A stretch of 64,000 nucleotides of DNA from JBCCBV01 sp039033855 (GCA_039033855.1 JBCCBV010000002.1:245535-309534), one strand, 5' to 3'. Shown: positions 1 to 9,471, counted from the first letter of the stretch. Made by a program: numbers and translations. Notes: a model not told the origin generated them from the letters alone.

Positions 1-1218
1 GAACTCGGCCAACGCCCCACCGCCGACCGACTCGGTTCCGCACGCCTGGCCGCGTCGTTCGACTTCCCCGACACCACCGCCGTCGCGCAAGCCCTCGACG
101 CCGCCGACCGCACGCTCACACCCCTCGACGCCAAGCAGAACCACACCGTCTACCTCGACCCGCACCCGGCCGACAACCCCCTGGCCGTCGCGCTCGCCAG
201 CACCTTCCGCGACTTCACCCAAGGCGTCGGCGCCCAGCAGCTCCGCCTGCCGCTGCGCACCACCAGCGCCTTCGACGCTGCCGACCCCACGCGCCCCGAC
301 CGCTTCGCCAGCGTCGACCACGACGCCGTCTACTACGGATGGGACGTCGCCGGGCCCGCCAACAACCCCACCCCCTTCGCCGAGCCCGCCGGCCCGCGAC
401 TGTTCTTCGCCCAGTTCGACACCGAGCAGCCCGTCGCGCCGTCGCTCCGCAACCCGAGCGCCAACCACTGGCTCGGCGTCGCCCACGCCGCCGGCTACGC
501 CGCCTGCGCCGCCGCCACCGCGGCGTACTCGTTCTCCTACGCGCCCGTCCACACCCTCTTTTTCGAAGCCCTCCGCCAAGGCTGGACCCTGGCCGAAGCC
601 TGGGCCGTCGCCACCCCCTTCCACCGCGCCGACCTGTTCTTCTACGGCGACCCGCTGCTCACCGTCCCCTTCCCCAAGCAAGGCGTCGCCGTCCTGGCCG
701 ACCTCCCGACCGGCCCGCCCACCCCCGACCCCGAGCCGATCGCGTACCTGTCCGAAACCCAAACCCGCTTCACCCCATCCAACCCAAACACCCGCTTCCT
801 GCTGCGATCTACCGACACCCAAGGCCGCACCGAGCGCAACCGCCGGACCCTCGACCCCAGCCCCTCGCTCGCCCCCGCCTGGCCGAACCGCCCCGACTGG
901 CCGCCCGCCACGCCGCCAGGCCGGATCCGCTGCGCCGCGCTCTGGCCCAGCCCCGTCGACCTCCACTCCGTCGCCCTGGTCGCGCTCGAGGCCGACCCGC
1001 CGAGCGCAATCGCCACGCCGCCCACCCCCGCCGCGCCCAAAGCCCACGAACGATCCATTGTCTTTGAGATCGACCCGCCAACCCAACCCGTGCGCCTGCG
1101 GTTTCGGATCGAACCCAAAGACTCTTCCGCCCCGATCGAGCACACGCCGTGGTCGCGCACCGTGACGCCGCAAACCGCCGAACCCGCCCCGGCCGTCTTC
1201 GCCGTCGCCCACGCCTGA
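1..1218 (+). CDS. Partial protein of a tail-like module, start outside window
   Basis: The frame is open from the first base to the TGA at 1216-1218, giving 405 residues with no N-terminus. I do not recognise the family with certainty. Residues about 195-230 contain HTLFFEALRQGWTLAEAWA followed by FHRADLFFYGDPLLTVPFP. This resembles the C-terminal GDPLL block of caspase/gingipain-like proteins such as TIGR03790, but no catalytic His/Cys pair can be pointed to here. The C-terminal third is proline-rich and reads like a beta-sandwich. The gene lies 21 bp upstream of a tail-hub-like gene on the same strand, so it probably belongs to the same operon. Function is unknown; the phage link rests on the neighbours only. 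Confidence 0.7.
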   Translation, partial: ELGQRPTADRLGSARLAASFDFPDTTAVAQALDAADRTLTPLDAKQNHTVYLDPHPADNPLAVALASTFRDFTQGVGAQQLRLPLRTTSAFDAADPTRPDRFASVDHDAVYYGWDVAGPANNPTPFAEPAGPRLFFAQFDTEQPVAPSLRNPSANHWLGVAHAAGYAACAAATAAYSFSYAPVHTLFFEALRQGWTLAEAWAVATPFHRADLFFYGDPLLTVPFPKQGVAVLADLPTGPPTPDPEPIAYLSETQTRFTPSNPNTRFLLRSTDTQGRTERNRRTLDPSPSLAPAWPNRPDWPPATPPGRIRCAALWPSPVDLHSVALVALEADPPSAIATPPTPAAPKAHERSIVFEIDPPTQPVRLRFRIEPKDSSAPIEHTPWSRTVTPQTAEPAPAVFAVAHA

Positions 1219-1239
1219 CCGCGCCAACGAAGCAAGCCC

Positions 1240-2967
1240 ATGACCGCAACCGCCACCACCCCCGCGCTGACGCCCGAGCCGATCCGCGACCCACCCGCAC
1301 CGGCCGTGTGGATCGACGGCCACCCCGAGCCGCGCCTCCAAGTCCGTCGCTGGACCCAGCAGGGCCCGCTCGACCTCCGCCACGCCGAGCTCGTCCCCGA
1401 CCCCAGCCTGCCCGACTCCGTTTGGCGCAACCGCACCCTGCTCGTCGCCACGCCCCGACGGCTCGTCGACGGGCGCACCCTTCTGGCCCCCCACCTGGCC
1501 GGCGCCGCGCAGGAAACCCAAGCCAAGTCTTCTTCTGAATCTATCGAGAACCTACTGCACGTCGTGGACGATGAAGCACACGCGATCGCCCAACCGATCG
1601 CGAACCCGCTCGGCCTGGACACCCTCGGCCGAATCGTGGCCAGCCCCGGCGCCATCCTCAACACCGGGCCCCGCGCCAACCGTTCCACCGAGCCCGCCGT
1701 GCTGCCCCAAGGCGCCGCCTACCTGCCCCAAACCACCGGCGAGCCCTGGACCTTCGCCCAAGCACTCCACACCCTGACCACCCTCGCCAACCTGAACGTC
1801 GACACCCGACTCATCCCGCTCGAAACCCAAAACGCCACGCTGGCCAACCGCCTCGAACTCCGCCGACCACTCGAAGACCTCCTCCGCGTCCTGCTGGACC
1901 CCCTGGGCCTGACCCTGCGCCTGTCGCTCACCAGCCCGAACGCCGGCGACGTGTTCCGCCAATGGACGGCCGCGCCGGTCGGCCTGAACCACGCCGGACC
2001 AATCGACGCCGCCGAGCTCGATCCCAAGCGCACCCCCAGCATCAAGCGAACCGCCACGCGCCGCACCGCCCGGTCTCGCCAATGGATCGCCCGCGCGCAA
2101 GGCGTCGAGATCGAATCCACCTTCCCCCTGGTCCCCGCCTGGCCGGCCGCCGACCAAAACCAGCCCAACAACACCTACGCACGCTCGCACCCCGACTTCG
2201 CCAGCGTCGCCAACGTCTTCCGCCTGTGGACGCTCAACCACGACGCCGCACAGCCCGGTGCGCCATTCGACCTTCTGAATTTCTTCGGAGTAAACGAACT
2301 CCCGCCCGGGGTCCTGCGCTTCCGCGAGACCGTGGCCCTCGACTCCTCCGGCCGGCCGTTCGACCCCATCGTCGAATCCTCCTTCGACCAGGGCGCCACC
2401 TGGGGCCGAGTCTCCAGCGGCAACCTCAGCGTCCGCAGCGCAAGCCCGGCGATCTACCTCACCCAAACCACCCTGGCCGCGTCCTGGCTCGACGCCAACC
2501 GCGCCGGCGACGCCCGGCTGCGCATCACCGCCACCCTCCGGAGCCCCGCCCCGCTCGAGTCCGCACGCTGGCGTGGCAACCCCTTCCGAGGCGTCGACCC
2601 GCCAAACGTGCTCGACTTCGGCGACGCGTTCCGCGTCCGGCGTATCGACCCGCAGAGCATCCACTACGCCGGCGTCCAGGCCGGGCAGGTCGCCGCCGAC
2701 CTGCGCGAAGAAAAACCTCAGCTCGACCAGGCCCTGCTCGACCGACTCGACGCCTCCGACCGACTGCCCCCCGAAAGCGCTGCGCTCGACGTCACCCTCG
2801 CCGGGCTCTGCCCGGGCCTCGGCCCAGGCGACCGCGTGGACAACCCCGCCGGCCCCCGCCGCGCCGCCGGCCGAATCGCCCAACCCCTGGCCGACCGCCC
2901 CGCCGTCGTCCAACGCATCGAACGCCGCGTCGATCAAGCCCAGACCCGCCTGACGATCCACGCCTAA
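1240..2967 (+). CDS. Phage tail hub/tail-tip-like structural protein
   Basis: A 575-residue protein whose order of segments resembles baseplate-hub or tail-tip proteins of siphophage-like proviruses. It has an N-terminal beta domain (WIDGHPEPRLQVRRW...), a helical part near 175-225 (WTFAQALHTLTTLANLNVD), and a central stretch of WIARAQGVEIESTFPLVPAW then VANVFRLWTLN. A FDPIVESSFDQGATW segment follows, and the end is QRIERRVDQAQTRLTIHA, typical of the closing strand of hub proteins. The assignment is by pattern, not by a diagnostic motif. The start at 1240 follows the previous stop by 21 bp. Residues about 98-110 form a Ser/Glu-rich patch with AT-rich codons, unlike the rest of the gene. It could instead be a non-phage secreted protein. 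Confidence 0.6.
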   Translation: MTATATTPALTPEPIRDPPAPAVWIDGHPEPRLQVRRWTQQGPLDLRHAELVPDPSLPDSVWRNRTLLVATPRRLVDGRTLLAPHLAGAAQETQAKSSSESIENLLHVVDDEAHAIAQPIANPLGLDTLGRIVASPGAILNTGPRANRSTEPAVLPQGAAYLPQTTGEPWTFAQALHTLTTLANLNVDTRLIPLETQNATLANRLELRRPLEDLLRVLLDPLGLTLRLSLTSPNAGDVFRQWTAAPVGLNHAGPIDAAELDPKRTPSIKRTATRRTARSRQWIARAQGVEIESTFPLVPAWPAADQNQPNNTYARSHPDFASVANVFRLWTLNHDAAQPGAPFDLLNFFGVNELPPGVLRFRETVALDSSGRPFDPIVESSFDQGATWGRVSSGNLSVRSASPAIYLTQTTLAASWLDANRAGDARLRITATLRSPAPLESARWRGNPFRGVDPPNVLDFGDAFRVRRIDPQSIHYAGVQAGQVAADLREEKPQLDQALLDRLDASDRLPPESAALDVTLAGLCPGLGPGDRVDNPAGPRRAAGRIAQPLADRPAVVQRIERRVDQAQTRLTIHA

Positions 2968-2977
2968 AGGAACCCCC

Positions 2978-3232
2978 ATGGACCACATGATCGAAAGCTT
3001 TTCTCAGTTCGGCGTCGCCGGGCTCATGGGCGTGCTGTGGGTCTTTGAGCGGTGGATCTCGCGCAAGCGCGAGGCCCAACTCGACCACACGCACCGCATC
3101 ATCGCCGCCGAACGGCAAGAGCTGGCCGTGCTCGTCGACCTGGTCTCGCGCAACACCGCCGCCATCGAACGCTTCGAACAAACCGAGGCCTCGCTCCGCG
3201 ACCTGGTCCGCCAACTCGCCGAGCGCGCATGA
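2978..3232 (+). CDS. Small holin/haemolysin-XhlA-like membrane protein
   Basis: An 84-residue protein with one hydrophobic segment near residues 8-25 (FSQFGVAGLMGVLWVF), then a basic turn (ERWISRKRE) and a heptad-rich helix to the end that should form a coiled coil. The size and the TM-plus-coiled-coil plan fit small phage holin-associated proteins of the XhlA type. They also fit generic membrane coiled-coil proteins. The start is supported by an AAGGAA sequence directly upstream and by the 10-bp gap after the tail-like gene. The position at the end of a tail-like module is where lysis genes usually lie. That function is inference. Confidence 0.65.
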   Translation: MDHMIESFSQFGVAGLMGVLWVFERWISRKREAQLDHTHRIIAAERQELAVLVDLVSRNTAAIERFEQTEASLRDLVRQLAERA

Positions 3233-3274
3233 ACCACGACGCGCAAGCGCCAAGCCCGTATCGTTCTGCTGGCG

Positions 3275-3979
3275 ATGACCTCACCCCCGCGCAACGCAAC
3301 CCGACTTAGACGACGCCCCGCCGCCCACATTGCGCCGTCCCGCGCCGCCCTCGCGCCGTGGGCGTGCGCCCTGACCCTGGCACTAGCCCTCGCCCCCGCG
3401 TGCACGCCACGCCTGGGCCCACGGCCCGCCGCGCTCTTAGACAACCCACCCGGGCAGGTCTGGGTCGCCCAACCCGCCGACCTGCACGTGCTCCAGTCGA
3501 CCCGCTTCATCTTCGAACGCGACGCCTACCTGCTCGAAACCCGTGCCGAGCTGCGCGACGACATGGGCGACCCCCTCAAAGCGCCCGGCGTGTTCCTCAT
3601 CGAGGTCTTCCCCCGCCAGGGCCGCGTCGACCAGCGCCTGCTCAGCTGGGAGGTCCCCGTCTTCAGCGCCCAGCAGCAGCGCGAACAGTTCGACGCCATC
3701 ACCCTGGCCTACCGCTTCCAACTCAAGCTCGACGACGACCGCCTGTTCGACAAACCCATCCGCGTGCGCGTCAGCTTCGGCGCGTATCCGCCCGCCGACG
3801 ATGCCGACCAACCGCCCGTCGCCCGGTGGATCGACGACAGCCTCGACCTGGCCCCCCAAGCCCGACCCCAGCGCGCAAAAGTATCAAACGCCCCGGCGCC
3901 GCCTGACGCAACGTCTGCTGAACTCTCTTCTGAAGCCACCGCCGAAGACGCAACCGCAACCACGCCGGCGTCGCCGTAA
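3275..3979 (+). CDS. Probable lipoprotein, unknown function
   Basis: A 234-residue protein with a basic N-terminus, a hydrophobic stretch and a lipobox-like LALAPAC, so the mature chain should start at Cys near residue 43. The mature part (VWVAQPADLHVLQSTRFIFERDAYLLETRAELRDDMG...) looks like a single beta-rich domain: it mentions no catalytic motif and ends in an Ala/Glu/Thr-rich tail. It is the last + strand gene of the first cluster, 42 bp after the holin-like gene, and meets the next gene tail to tail 15 bp away. In a phage context a lipoprotein here could be spanin-like; equally it is an ordinary envelope lipoprotein. No family was recognised. Confidence 0.65.
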   Translation: MTSPPRNATRLRRRPAAHIAPSRAALAPWACALTLALALAPACTPRLGPRPAALLDNPPGQVWVAQPADLHVLQSTRFIFERDAYLLETRAELRDDMGDPLKAPGVFLIEVFPRQGRVDQRLLSWEVPVFSAQQQREQFDAITLAYRFQLKLDDDRLFDKPIRVRVSFGAYPPADDADQPPVARWIDDSLDLAPQARPQRAKVSNAPAPPDATSAELSSEATAEDATATTPASP

Positions 3980-3994
3980 CCCCGCCCTTGTGGC

Positions 3995-5938
3995 TTACTC
4001 TTCTTCCGGCACGTAGTCCGGCGCGGTCGCCGTGATCGGCTCGTCGAGCGCGATCTCGTCCCCGCCAAACGACACGTGCGTAATCGTCCGCCCCCGCGGC
4101 ACTTGGAAGTACAGGTACAGTGTCGCGTCGTCGTCGGCCTGGTTGGTCGCCTCGCGCAGCTTCACCATGCGGTTGAAGCCTTCGGCGTCGCTCGACTCCT
4201 TCACGCCAATCAACTGCTCGCCGTCGCCCACCTCGATCGCGTACGCAAACGGGTACCGCAGCGAACCGGACCCGCGCTCCTTGACGTAAATCAACCCGGC
4301 CACATCGCGGGCCAGCTCGCGCGCCGCCCCCGCCAAAGAGCGGGCCGTACGCGGCGTCGTCTCCACCCGCACCACCGGGTCGCCCGACAAGTAGACGTAT
4401 TCGATTGTCGCGTTGCCGCTGGCCTTGGTCGCCCGGCCCGCGCCGCCGACGATCGCACGGCGGTCCGGGCTGAAGTCCGCAAAGGTCGCGTTGTTGGCCG
4501 ACGTCCGACGCGGGAGCTTCGAGCTCAACGACACCACGATGCCCGAGTCGCCCGCCGACACCCCGCCGCCCCGGGCCTGACGCGCCGGCGCACCGCCGCC
4601 GGCCGGAACCAGGTACGGCGCACCGATCGTGCGCGCCATCTCCAAGGGCGTCGCCTCGGTCGCCTCGGGCAACTCGAACCGCGTCTGACGCAGCAGCAGA
4701 TACATGGGCTCATCCCCGGGGTTGAGCTTGAACAGCCAGTCGATCACCTCCGGCGGGTCCTGACCCACCACCAAAGAGCTGCCGTTGACAAACGGCGTGA
4801 TCAAGTGCGCCTGACGCGTCGGCTCCAACTGCGACGCCGACGACGGTCCCAAGGCCACCGATTCCCCGTTACGCCGCACCACCAGCCGGGCGTGCGTCGC
4901 GGGCAACCGCACCTTGTTGTCGGTGTCGAACGTCCCGGACTCACGGCCCCAATGCGTCCGCAACGCCAGCCAGGGCGTAACGTTGGTCCCCCCGGCCGAC
5001 ACCCCGCCCGGCAGCGATTCGGATACGCCTTCTTCCATCAGGCCGCGGATCAACGTCCGCAGGGGCGGCGCGCCCGCACCCTCTTCCACCTCGGCGGTCT
5101 CGGCCACCACCGCGTCCAACCCGTCGCGGTACTGCGCCGGCGAGGCCAGCCGCCCCGCAAATCCGTTTGCAAACGCCCCCCACTGTTCGGGGTCTTCCGG
5201 CACGGCTTCCGCCGAGACGCCGTCTTTCAAGAGCGAATCCACCAGCGCCAGACGCACGAGCGCGGCGACCTGCGCCCCCGACAACTCCGCCCGCTTGGCC
5301 CACTCGAGCTTCACGCTGCCCGGCGTCAAGGCCGCCGAGCTGCTCGGGTCTGGCCGCAGCCGCGACGACGCCGCCAGCTGCGCCAAGTCCGGCCGGGCGC
5401 TCGCCAACGTCGCCTCGGTCAGCGTCGGCGCCAGCGACCCCTCGGACAACATCGAATAGAACGACCCCACCTTGTGGTCCACGTCCAGCATCGGCCAGAG
5501 CAGCCCCTCGTCCGACGTGTCCACCCCCTGGTCGATGGCGATGTATGGCGTGTACCCGAGCAGGCTCTGCAACGGCAGGTAGCTCAGCCCCAGCACCATC
5601 ACCCCGGCCGTCAGATACCCCGACGCCAGCCCGACCAGCCCGCCGCCGAAGCGATCGACATTGGCCGGGAAAAAGACGTTCATCTTCGCCTTCTTGTCCA
5701 GCAGCACCCGCAGACCGCCCAGCAGCAGCACGAACGGCAGCAGCAGGCCCGCGGTCCAGGCGATCCCCGGCACCGGGCCCAGCAGCAGCTGCGCGGCCGG
5801 CTCCCACACCGCAAACGCCACCGCGCCGGCCACCACCACCACGAACAGGTGCACCACCGCCGAGAAAAACCCGTACGTCGACCAGATCGCGGCCATCCCG
5901 ATCAGGTACGCCAGCAGCAGCAGATTCAAGAACACCAT
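3995..5938 (-). CDS. CvpA-family membrane protein with long C-terminal domain
   Basis: The first about 150 of 647 residues carry four to five membrane segments and the run DRFGGGLVGLASGYLTAGVM, which matches the conserved core of CvpA proteins. CvpA members are usually 160-200 residues, so the remaining about 480 residues are an extension. The extension is soluble-looking, probably periplasmic, and includes two beta-rich stretches (DNKVRLPATHARLVVRRNG near 330 and ATIEYVYLSGDPVVRVE near 505). The role of the extension is unknown. The gene lies just downstream of the GspE-like gene on the same strand with a 36-bp gap, so the two may be co-transcribed. Confidence 0.8.
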   Translation of the reverse strand: MVFLNLLLLAYLIGMAAIWSTYGFFSAVVHLFVVVVAGAVAFAVWEPAAQLLLGPVPGIAWTAGLLLPFVLLLGGLRVLLDKKAKMNVFFPANVDRFGGGLVGLASGYLTAGVMVLGLSYLPLQSLLGYTPYIAIDQGVDTSDEGLLWPMLDVDHKVGSFYSMLSEGSLAPTLTEATLASARPDLAQLAASSRLRPDPSSSAALTPGSVKLEWAKRAELSGAQVAALVRLALVDSLLKDGVSAEAVPEDPEQWGAFANGFAGRLASPAQYRDGLDAVVAETAEVEEGAGAPPLRTLIRGLMEEGVSESLPGGVSAGGTNVTPWLALRTHWGRESGTFDTDNKVRLPATHARLVVRRNGESVALGPSSASQLEPTRQAHLITPFVNGSSLVVGQDPPEVIDWLFKLNPGDEPMYLLLRQTRFELPEATEATPLEMARTIGAPYLVPAGGGAPARQARGGGVSAGDSGIVVSLSSKLPRRTSANNATFADFSPDRRAIVGGAGRATKASGNATIEYVYLSGDPVVRVETTPRTARSLAGAARELARDVAGLIYVKERGSGSLRYPFAYAIEVGDGEQLIGVKESSDAEGFNRMVKLREATNQADDDATLYLYFQVPRGRTITHVSFGGDEIALDEPITATAPDYVPEEE

Positions 5939-5974
5939 GGAATTCTCTCGTTCTCAAGCAGGCCGGCCGGTGCG

Positions 5975-8296
5975 TTACCCCGACTTCGCCTTCGATGACG
6001 ACTTGGACGACCTGGACGACTTGCCCGCGCCGTCGCCCGAAATCACACGGGTCAGCTCGCGGATGTCGGTGTCGCCCGAAAGCACCTTGGCCAGCCCCGC
6101 TTCTTGCAGCGACATCATGCCGGCCTTCCGCAGGTGCGAACGCAAGTGATCGGCCTCGCCCGAGCCCAGGTAGCCCCGCGCCGAGGCGTCGATCACCGCG
6201 ACTTCGTACACGCCCACCCGGCCGCGATACCCGATGCCGTGGCACGCCGGGCACACCTGTTCCTTGTCCTTCACCACCACTTTGCCCGAGGCCCGGTACA
6301 GCTGCTGGGTGTTCTTGGGCAGGCCCATCTTCTTAATGGCCGCGGGGTCCGGCGTGTACGACGCCCGGCAGGTCTGGCACAGCCGGCGCACCAGCCGGCA
6401 GGTCACCACCGCCCGCAGCGACTCGGCCGCTCGGGGCTTATCGCCCACCACCTGCACCCAAGAGCGGATCGCCGACATCGAGTCGTTCGCCCGCACCGGC
6501 AGGTAAAACCGCACGTCCTCGGCCGACCGCGCCGCCAGGTCCGCCGACTTCTTGTCCGCCAACCGGGCCAAATACACCGCGTTGGGGTCGGTCCGCAGGA
6601 GCGAAGACATCTCGGTGTTGCGCTGCTCGTCCCCGATCGACGCGTCGTACGTCCGGTGGCCGACGCCTTCGAGTTCGAACTCTTTCTCGCCCTCGGGCTC
6701 AAACGTCAGCACGCTCGACGTGTACGCGTCGTGCTGGGCCAGCATCGCCAGGCACGCGGTGGTCTGCCCGTGCCGCGCGGGCGAGGCCACCAGCACCACG
6801 CCGCCGTCTTCGTCGAGCGCCGGTTGGAGCAGCGCCAGCTGCTTCTTGTGGAAGCCCAGCGTGCCGACCTCGAACCGGAACTCCGTCGGCGGGTCGAACT
6901 CCAGCGTCACCTGCATGCCACGGCTCGAGCCCTGGCTGCGCACCCGCACCTTGTGCTCGCCGTATTCGTCGAGCTCGACGCTCATCTTGCCCACCTGCTG
7001 GCGGCGGCGCTCGTCCACGTCGAGCCCGGCCAGCTTCTTGATCAACTCCATCACCGCCACGGCCTCTTTCGGCGGCGGCGCCTCCAACGGGAACCGCACC
7101 CCGTCGACCCGCGCCGAGAACTGCGCCTTTTCTTTCTCCGCGGCCAGATCGACGCGCTCGGCCGAACGCGGCAGCGCAAACTCGACGACCTCCGCCATCT
7201 TCTCCCACGCGTCGACGCCCGGCTCGTTCGCCGCCGGGGGGGCCACGACAGAGCCCTTGGCGTCGAGCACCTTGACCGAAGACCGCTTGACCGCCGACTT
7301 CTCTTTCCGCTGCTCCATCTGCTGACGGAACGAATCGAGGTTCAACGTCCACCGCGCGTCGGCCGGCGCCTTCTTGTTACGAACCGTGGCGTAGCCCACC
7401 GCCTCGCCCACGATCACCAGCGCCGCCAGCGGGTAGCCCAGCCAAAAGATCGGCGTCAAGAGCACGACCGCCATGCCCGCCGCGCCCGCGGCCATGTGCG
7501 CCCACGCCCAGGCCTTGCGCGGCAGGTAATAGAACCCCGCGTCCTTGTCCATAAAGCCTGCGGCAAACGCCCAGAACCACACCAGCCCGAAGATCAGCAC
7601 CGGCTTGGCCAGGCTCATCAGGAAGCCGTACGAACCGGTCTCGCCGGACGCTTCCGCCCCATCGTCAGCCGGGCCGCCGGACGCCACGCCGGACGTCGAC
7701 GACGAACGGTCGCTGGCGGCGCCGCCCGCAGATCCGCCGGCCGTCGGCAGGCCCAGTTCCGTCGCCCACTGGTTCGCGTAATCGCGGAAGCTAGACCGCA
7801 ACGCGGGACCGAACGGCCGAGTCAAGTCTTCGTCTTCGCCGAAGACCTCTTCGTCTTCGATGCTGGCGAACCACGACCCCTCGGCGTCGCGCAGCACAAC
7901 CACAAACCGTTGACCCTCGACGTCGGGCCACGCAAGCCGGTACATCGCCGCCGCCGATAGTTCGTACGCCTCGGTCACCGACGGCGGGCCCGCGGAACGC
8001 GAGGCCTCGTCGCGCTGCCGCATCACCCCGATGTTTACCAGGGAGTTGAACAGGTCCCGCTCCGCTGGCGTCACCAAAGACCGGGTCATCGACTGGTCGC
8101 CGCGACGCCAGGCCTGCGCATAGGCCACCGCCACGCTCGACGCTGAAGATCGATCGACCTCCACCGCGTCCTGCGCAGCCGCGGGTGCAGCTACGCCTAG
8201 CACGACAGCGAACAAGCCAGCCCAGGCGAGCAGTACCCCCGCCGCCCACACCGCGGGCGACAGCCGATGCAAACAACGGGCGGAGCAGCGACTCAC
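5975..8296 (-). CDS. GspE/PilB-like protein with degenerate ATPase site and signal peptide
   Basis: A 773-residue protein read from a GTG that overlaps the pilT stop (GTGA). It opens with a signal peptide (VLLAWAGLFAVVLGVAAPAAAQ), then a globular region to about 200, a Ser/Gly linker, and two to three membrane segments at about 225-300. The C-terminal half is a type II secretion/type IV pilus ATPase fold. Its P-loop is ASPARHGQTTA near residue 505, where the usual GxxGxGKT lysine is Gln. The Walker B region DPNAVYLARLADKKSAD lacks the GE(I/M)RD acid. The zinc-binding CQTC (about 640) and CPACHGIGYRGR (about 680) are kept. It is therefore probably not an ATPase but a scaffold partnering PilT or PilB. 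The basic Ser/Lys tail is unusual. Confidence 0.85.
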   Translation of the reverse strand: MSRCSARCLHRLSPAVWAAGVLLAWAGLFAVVLGVAAPAAAQDAVEVDRSSASSVAVAYAQAWRRGDQSMTRSLVTPAERDLFNSLVNIGVMRQRDEASRSAGPPSVTEAYELSAAAMYRLAWPDVEGQRFVVVLRDAEGSWFASIEDEEVFGEDEDLTRPFGPALRSSFRDYANQWATELGLPTAGGSAGGAASDRSSSTSGVASGGPADDGAEASGETGSYGFLMSLAKPVLIFGLVWFWAFAAGFMDKDAGFYYLPRKAWAWAHMAAGAAGMAVVLLTPIFWLGYPLAALVIVGEAVGYATVRNKKAPADARWTLNLDSFRQQMEQRKEKSAVKRSSVKVLDAKGSVVAPPAANEPGVDAWEKMAEVVEFALPRSAERVDLAAEKEKAQFSARVDGVRFPLEAPPPKEAVAVMELIKKLAGLDVDERRRQQVGKMSVELDEYGEHKVRVRSQGSSRGMQVTLEFDPPTEFRFEVGTLGFHKKQLALLQPALDEDGGVVLVASPARHGQTTACLAMLAQHDAYTSSVLTFEPEGEKEFELEGVGHRTYDASIGDEQRNTEMSSLLRTDPNAVYLARLADKKSADLAARSAEDVRFYLPVRANDSMSAIRSWVQVVGDKPRAAESLRAVVTCRLVRRLCQTCRASYTPDPAAIKKMGLPKNTQQLYRASGKVVVKDKEQVCPACHGIGYRGRVGVYEVAVIDASARGYLGSGEADHLRSHLRKAGMMSLQEAGLAKVLSGDTDIRELTRVISGDGAGKSSRSSKSSSKAKSG

Positions 8297-9471
8297 CGTG
8301 TGGTAATCCCGCGAAGACGCATCTTGATTTCCTCGGGCGAAGGCGCCACCGACTGCGCCACCCGCGGGTGGATGTAGTTGGTTTCCACCAGCTCCACCAG
8401 CGAATCGACGTAGCTGCGCATCCCCATCTCGCGGTTGTCCGAAATCACCTTTTCCAACTCCGGCTCGCGCCCGTCGAGGATGTACCGCCGGGTCGGCGGG
8501 CTCTGCAGCAGCACCTCCACCGCGGGCACGCGGGGCAGCTCTTCCTTCAGCGTCGGCAGCAGTTTTTGATAGACAAACGCCTGCATCTGGTACGCCAGCA
8601 GCGAGCGGATCGCCTCGCGCTCCTCCGGCGGGAACAGGTCGTAAATCCGGGCAAACGCCTGCGTCGCCGACGACGCGTGGATCGTCCCGAACACCAGGTG
8701 GCCCGTCTCGGCCGCTTGCAGCGCGGCCTCGAACGTCTCCTGGTCGCGCATCTCGCCGATCAGCACCACGTCGGGGTTCTCGCGCACCATCGCCCGCAAC
8801 GCCATCGGGAACGACGCGCAGTCGAGCCCGACCTCGCGCTGGTTGATGATGGCCTTCTTGTCGGTAAACAGGTATTCGATCGGGTCTTCGATCGTCAAAA
8901 TATGGCACTTGCGGTTCTGGTTGATCCAGTCCAGCATCGCCGCGATGGTCGTGCTCTTGCCCGAGCCGGTCACGCCGCACAGCAGCACCAGGCCCTGACG
9001 CACCTCGACGATCTGCTGCATCACCGGCGGCAGGTGCAGCTGGTTGAAGTCCAAGATCTCGTTCGAAACCCGCCGAGCCGCAATCGCCGCCCGCCCCCGG
9101 GTAAAGAACACGTTCACGCGGAACCGGTGCGACTCGCCCTTCACCGGGAAGTCGATGCCGATGTCCAGCGACCCCGTGTCGTGCATCTCTTTCGCCTGGG
9201 CCGGCGTGATGCCCTCGGCGATGTACCGGTTGAAGTCCTCGACCGAAGGCGGGTCGCCGTCGAGCGAACGCAGTTCACCCCGCAAACGCAGCTTCGGCGG
9301 CAGGCCGCCCCGCATGATCAGGTCGGACGATTCATACTGCACCGCCGCCTCGAAATAACGCGCCAAAGGCGTGTCCGCCAACGTTTTATGGCCGGCGTGA
9401 CCCATCAACTTGATGTTGTGCGCAGCCTCTTCCGATTCCGGAACGGGCTCAGCGACCGGCGATTCGCTCAT
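8293..9471 (-). CDS. pilT: Type IV pilus retraction ATPase PilT
   Basis: A cytoplasmic hexameric ATPase of 392 residues that powers pilus retraction. Visible are the Walker A GVTGSGKSTT near residue 160, the Asp box LTIEDPIEYLF, the Walker B with VLIGEMRDQETFEAAL, and the His box GHLVFGTIHASSA. Length fits PilT/PilU (about 350-390). The usual C-terminal AIRNLIREGK signature of classic PilT is not present; instead the end reads EEIKMRLRGITTR. The protein could therefore be a PilT paralogue (PilU-like). Its stop overlaps the start of the GspE-like pseudo-ATPase gene, which implies translational coupling and a joint role in a pilus or secretion machine. Confidence 0.92.
   Translation of the reverse strand: MSESPVAEPVPESEEAAHNIKLMGHAGHKTLADTPLARYFEAAVQYESSDLIMRGGLPPKLRLRGELRSLDGDPPSVEDFNRYIAEGITPAQAKEMHDTGSLDIGIDFPVKGESHRFRVNVFFTRGRAAIAARRVSNEILDFNQLHLPPVMQQIVEVRQGLVLLCGVTGSGKSTTIAAMLDWINQNRKCHILTIEDPIEYLFTDKKAIINQREVGLDCASFPMALRAMVRENPDVVLIGEMRDQETFEAALQAAETGHLVFGTIHASSATQAFARIYDLFPPEEREAIRSLLAYQMQAFVYQKLLPTLKEELPRVPAVEVLLQSPPTRRYILDGREPELEKVISDNREMGMRSYVDSLVELVETNYIHPRVAQSVAPSPEEIKMRLRGITTR

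Noticed and set aside
1552..2988. Long open frame on the minus strand opposite the tail-hub-like gene
   Set aside because: High GC makes antisense frames stay open; the sequence is Gly/Ala/Val/Asp-biased with no protein-like motifs, and the + strand gene reads better.
8297..8980. Upstream extension of the GspE-like gene to 8980
   Set aside because: It is an out-of-frame reading of pilT on the same strand. The signal peptide begins exactly at the GTG overlapping the pilT stop.
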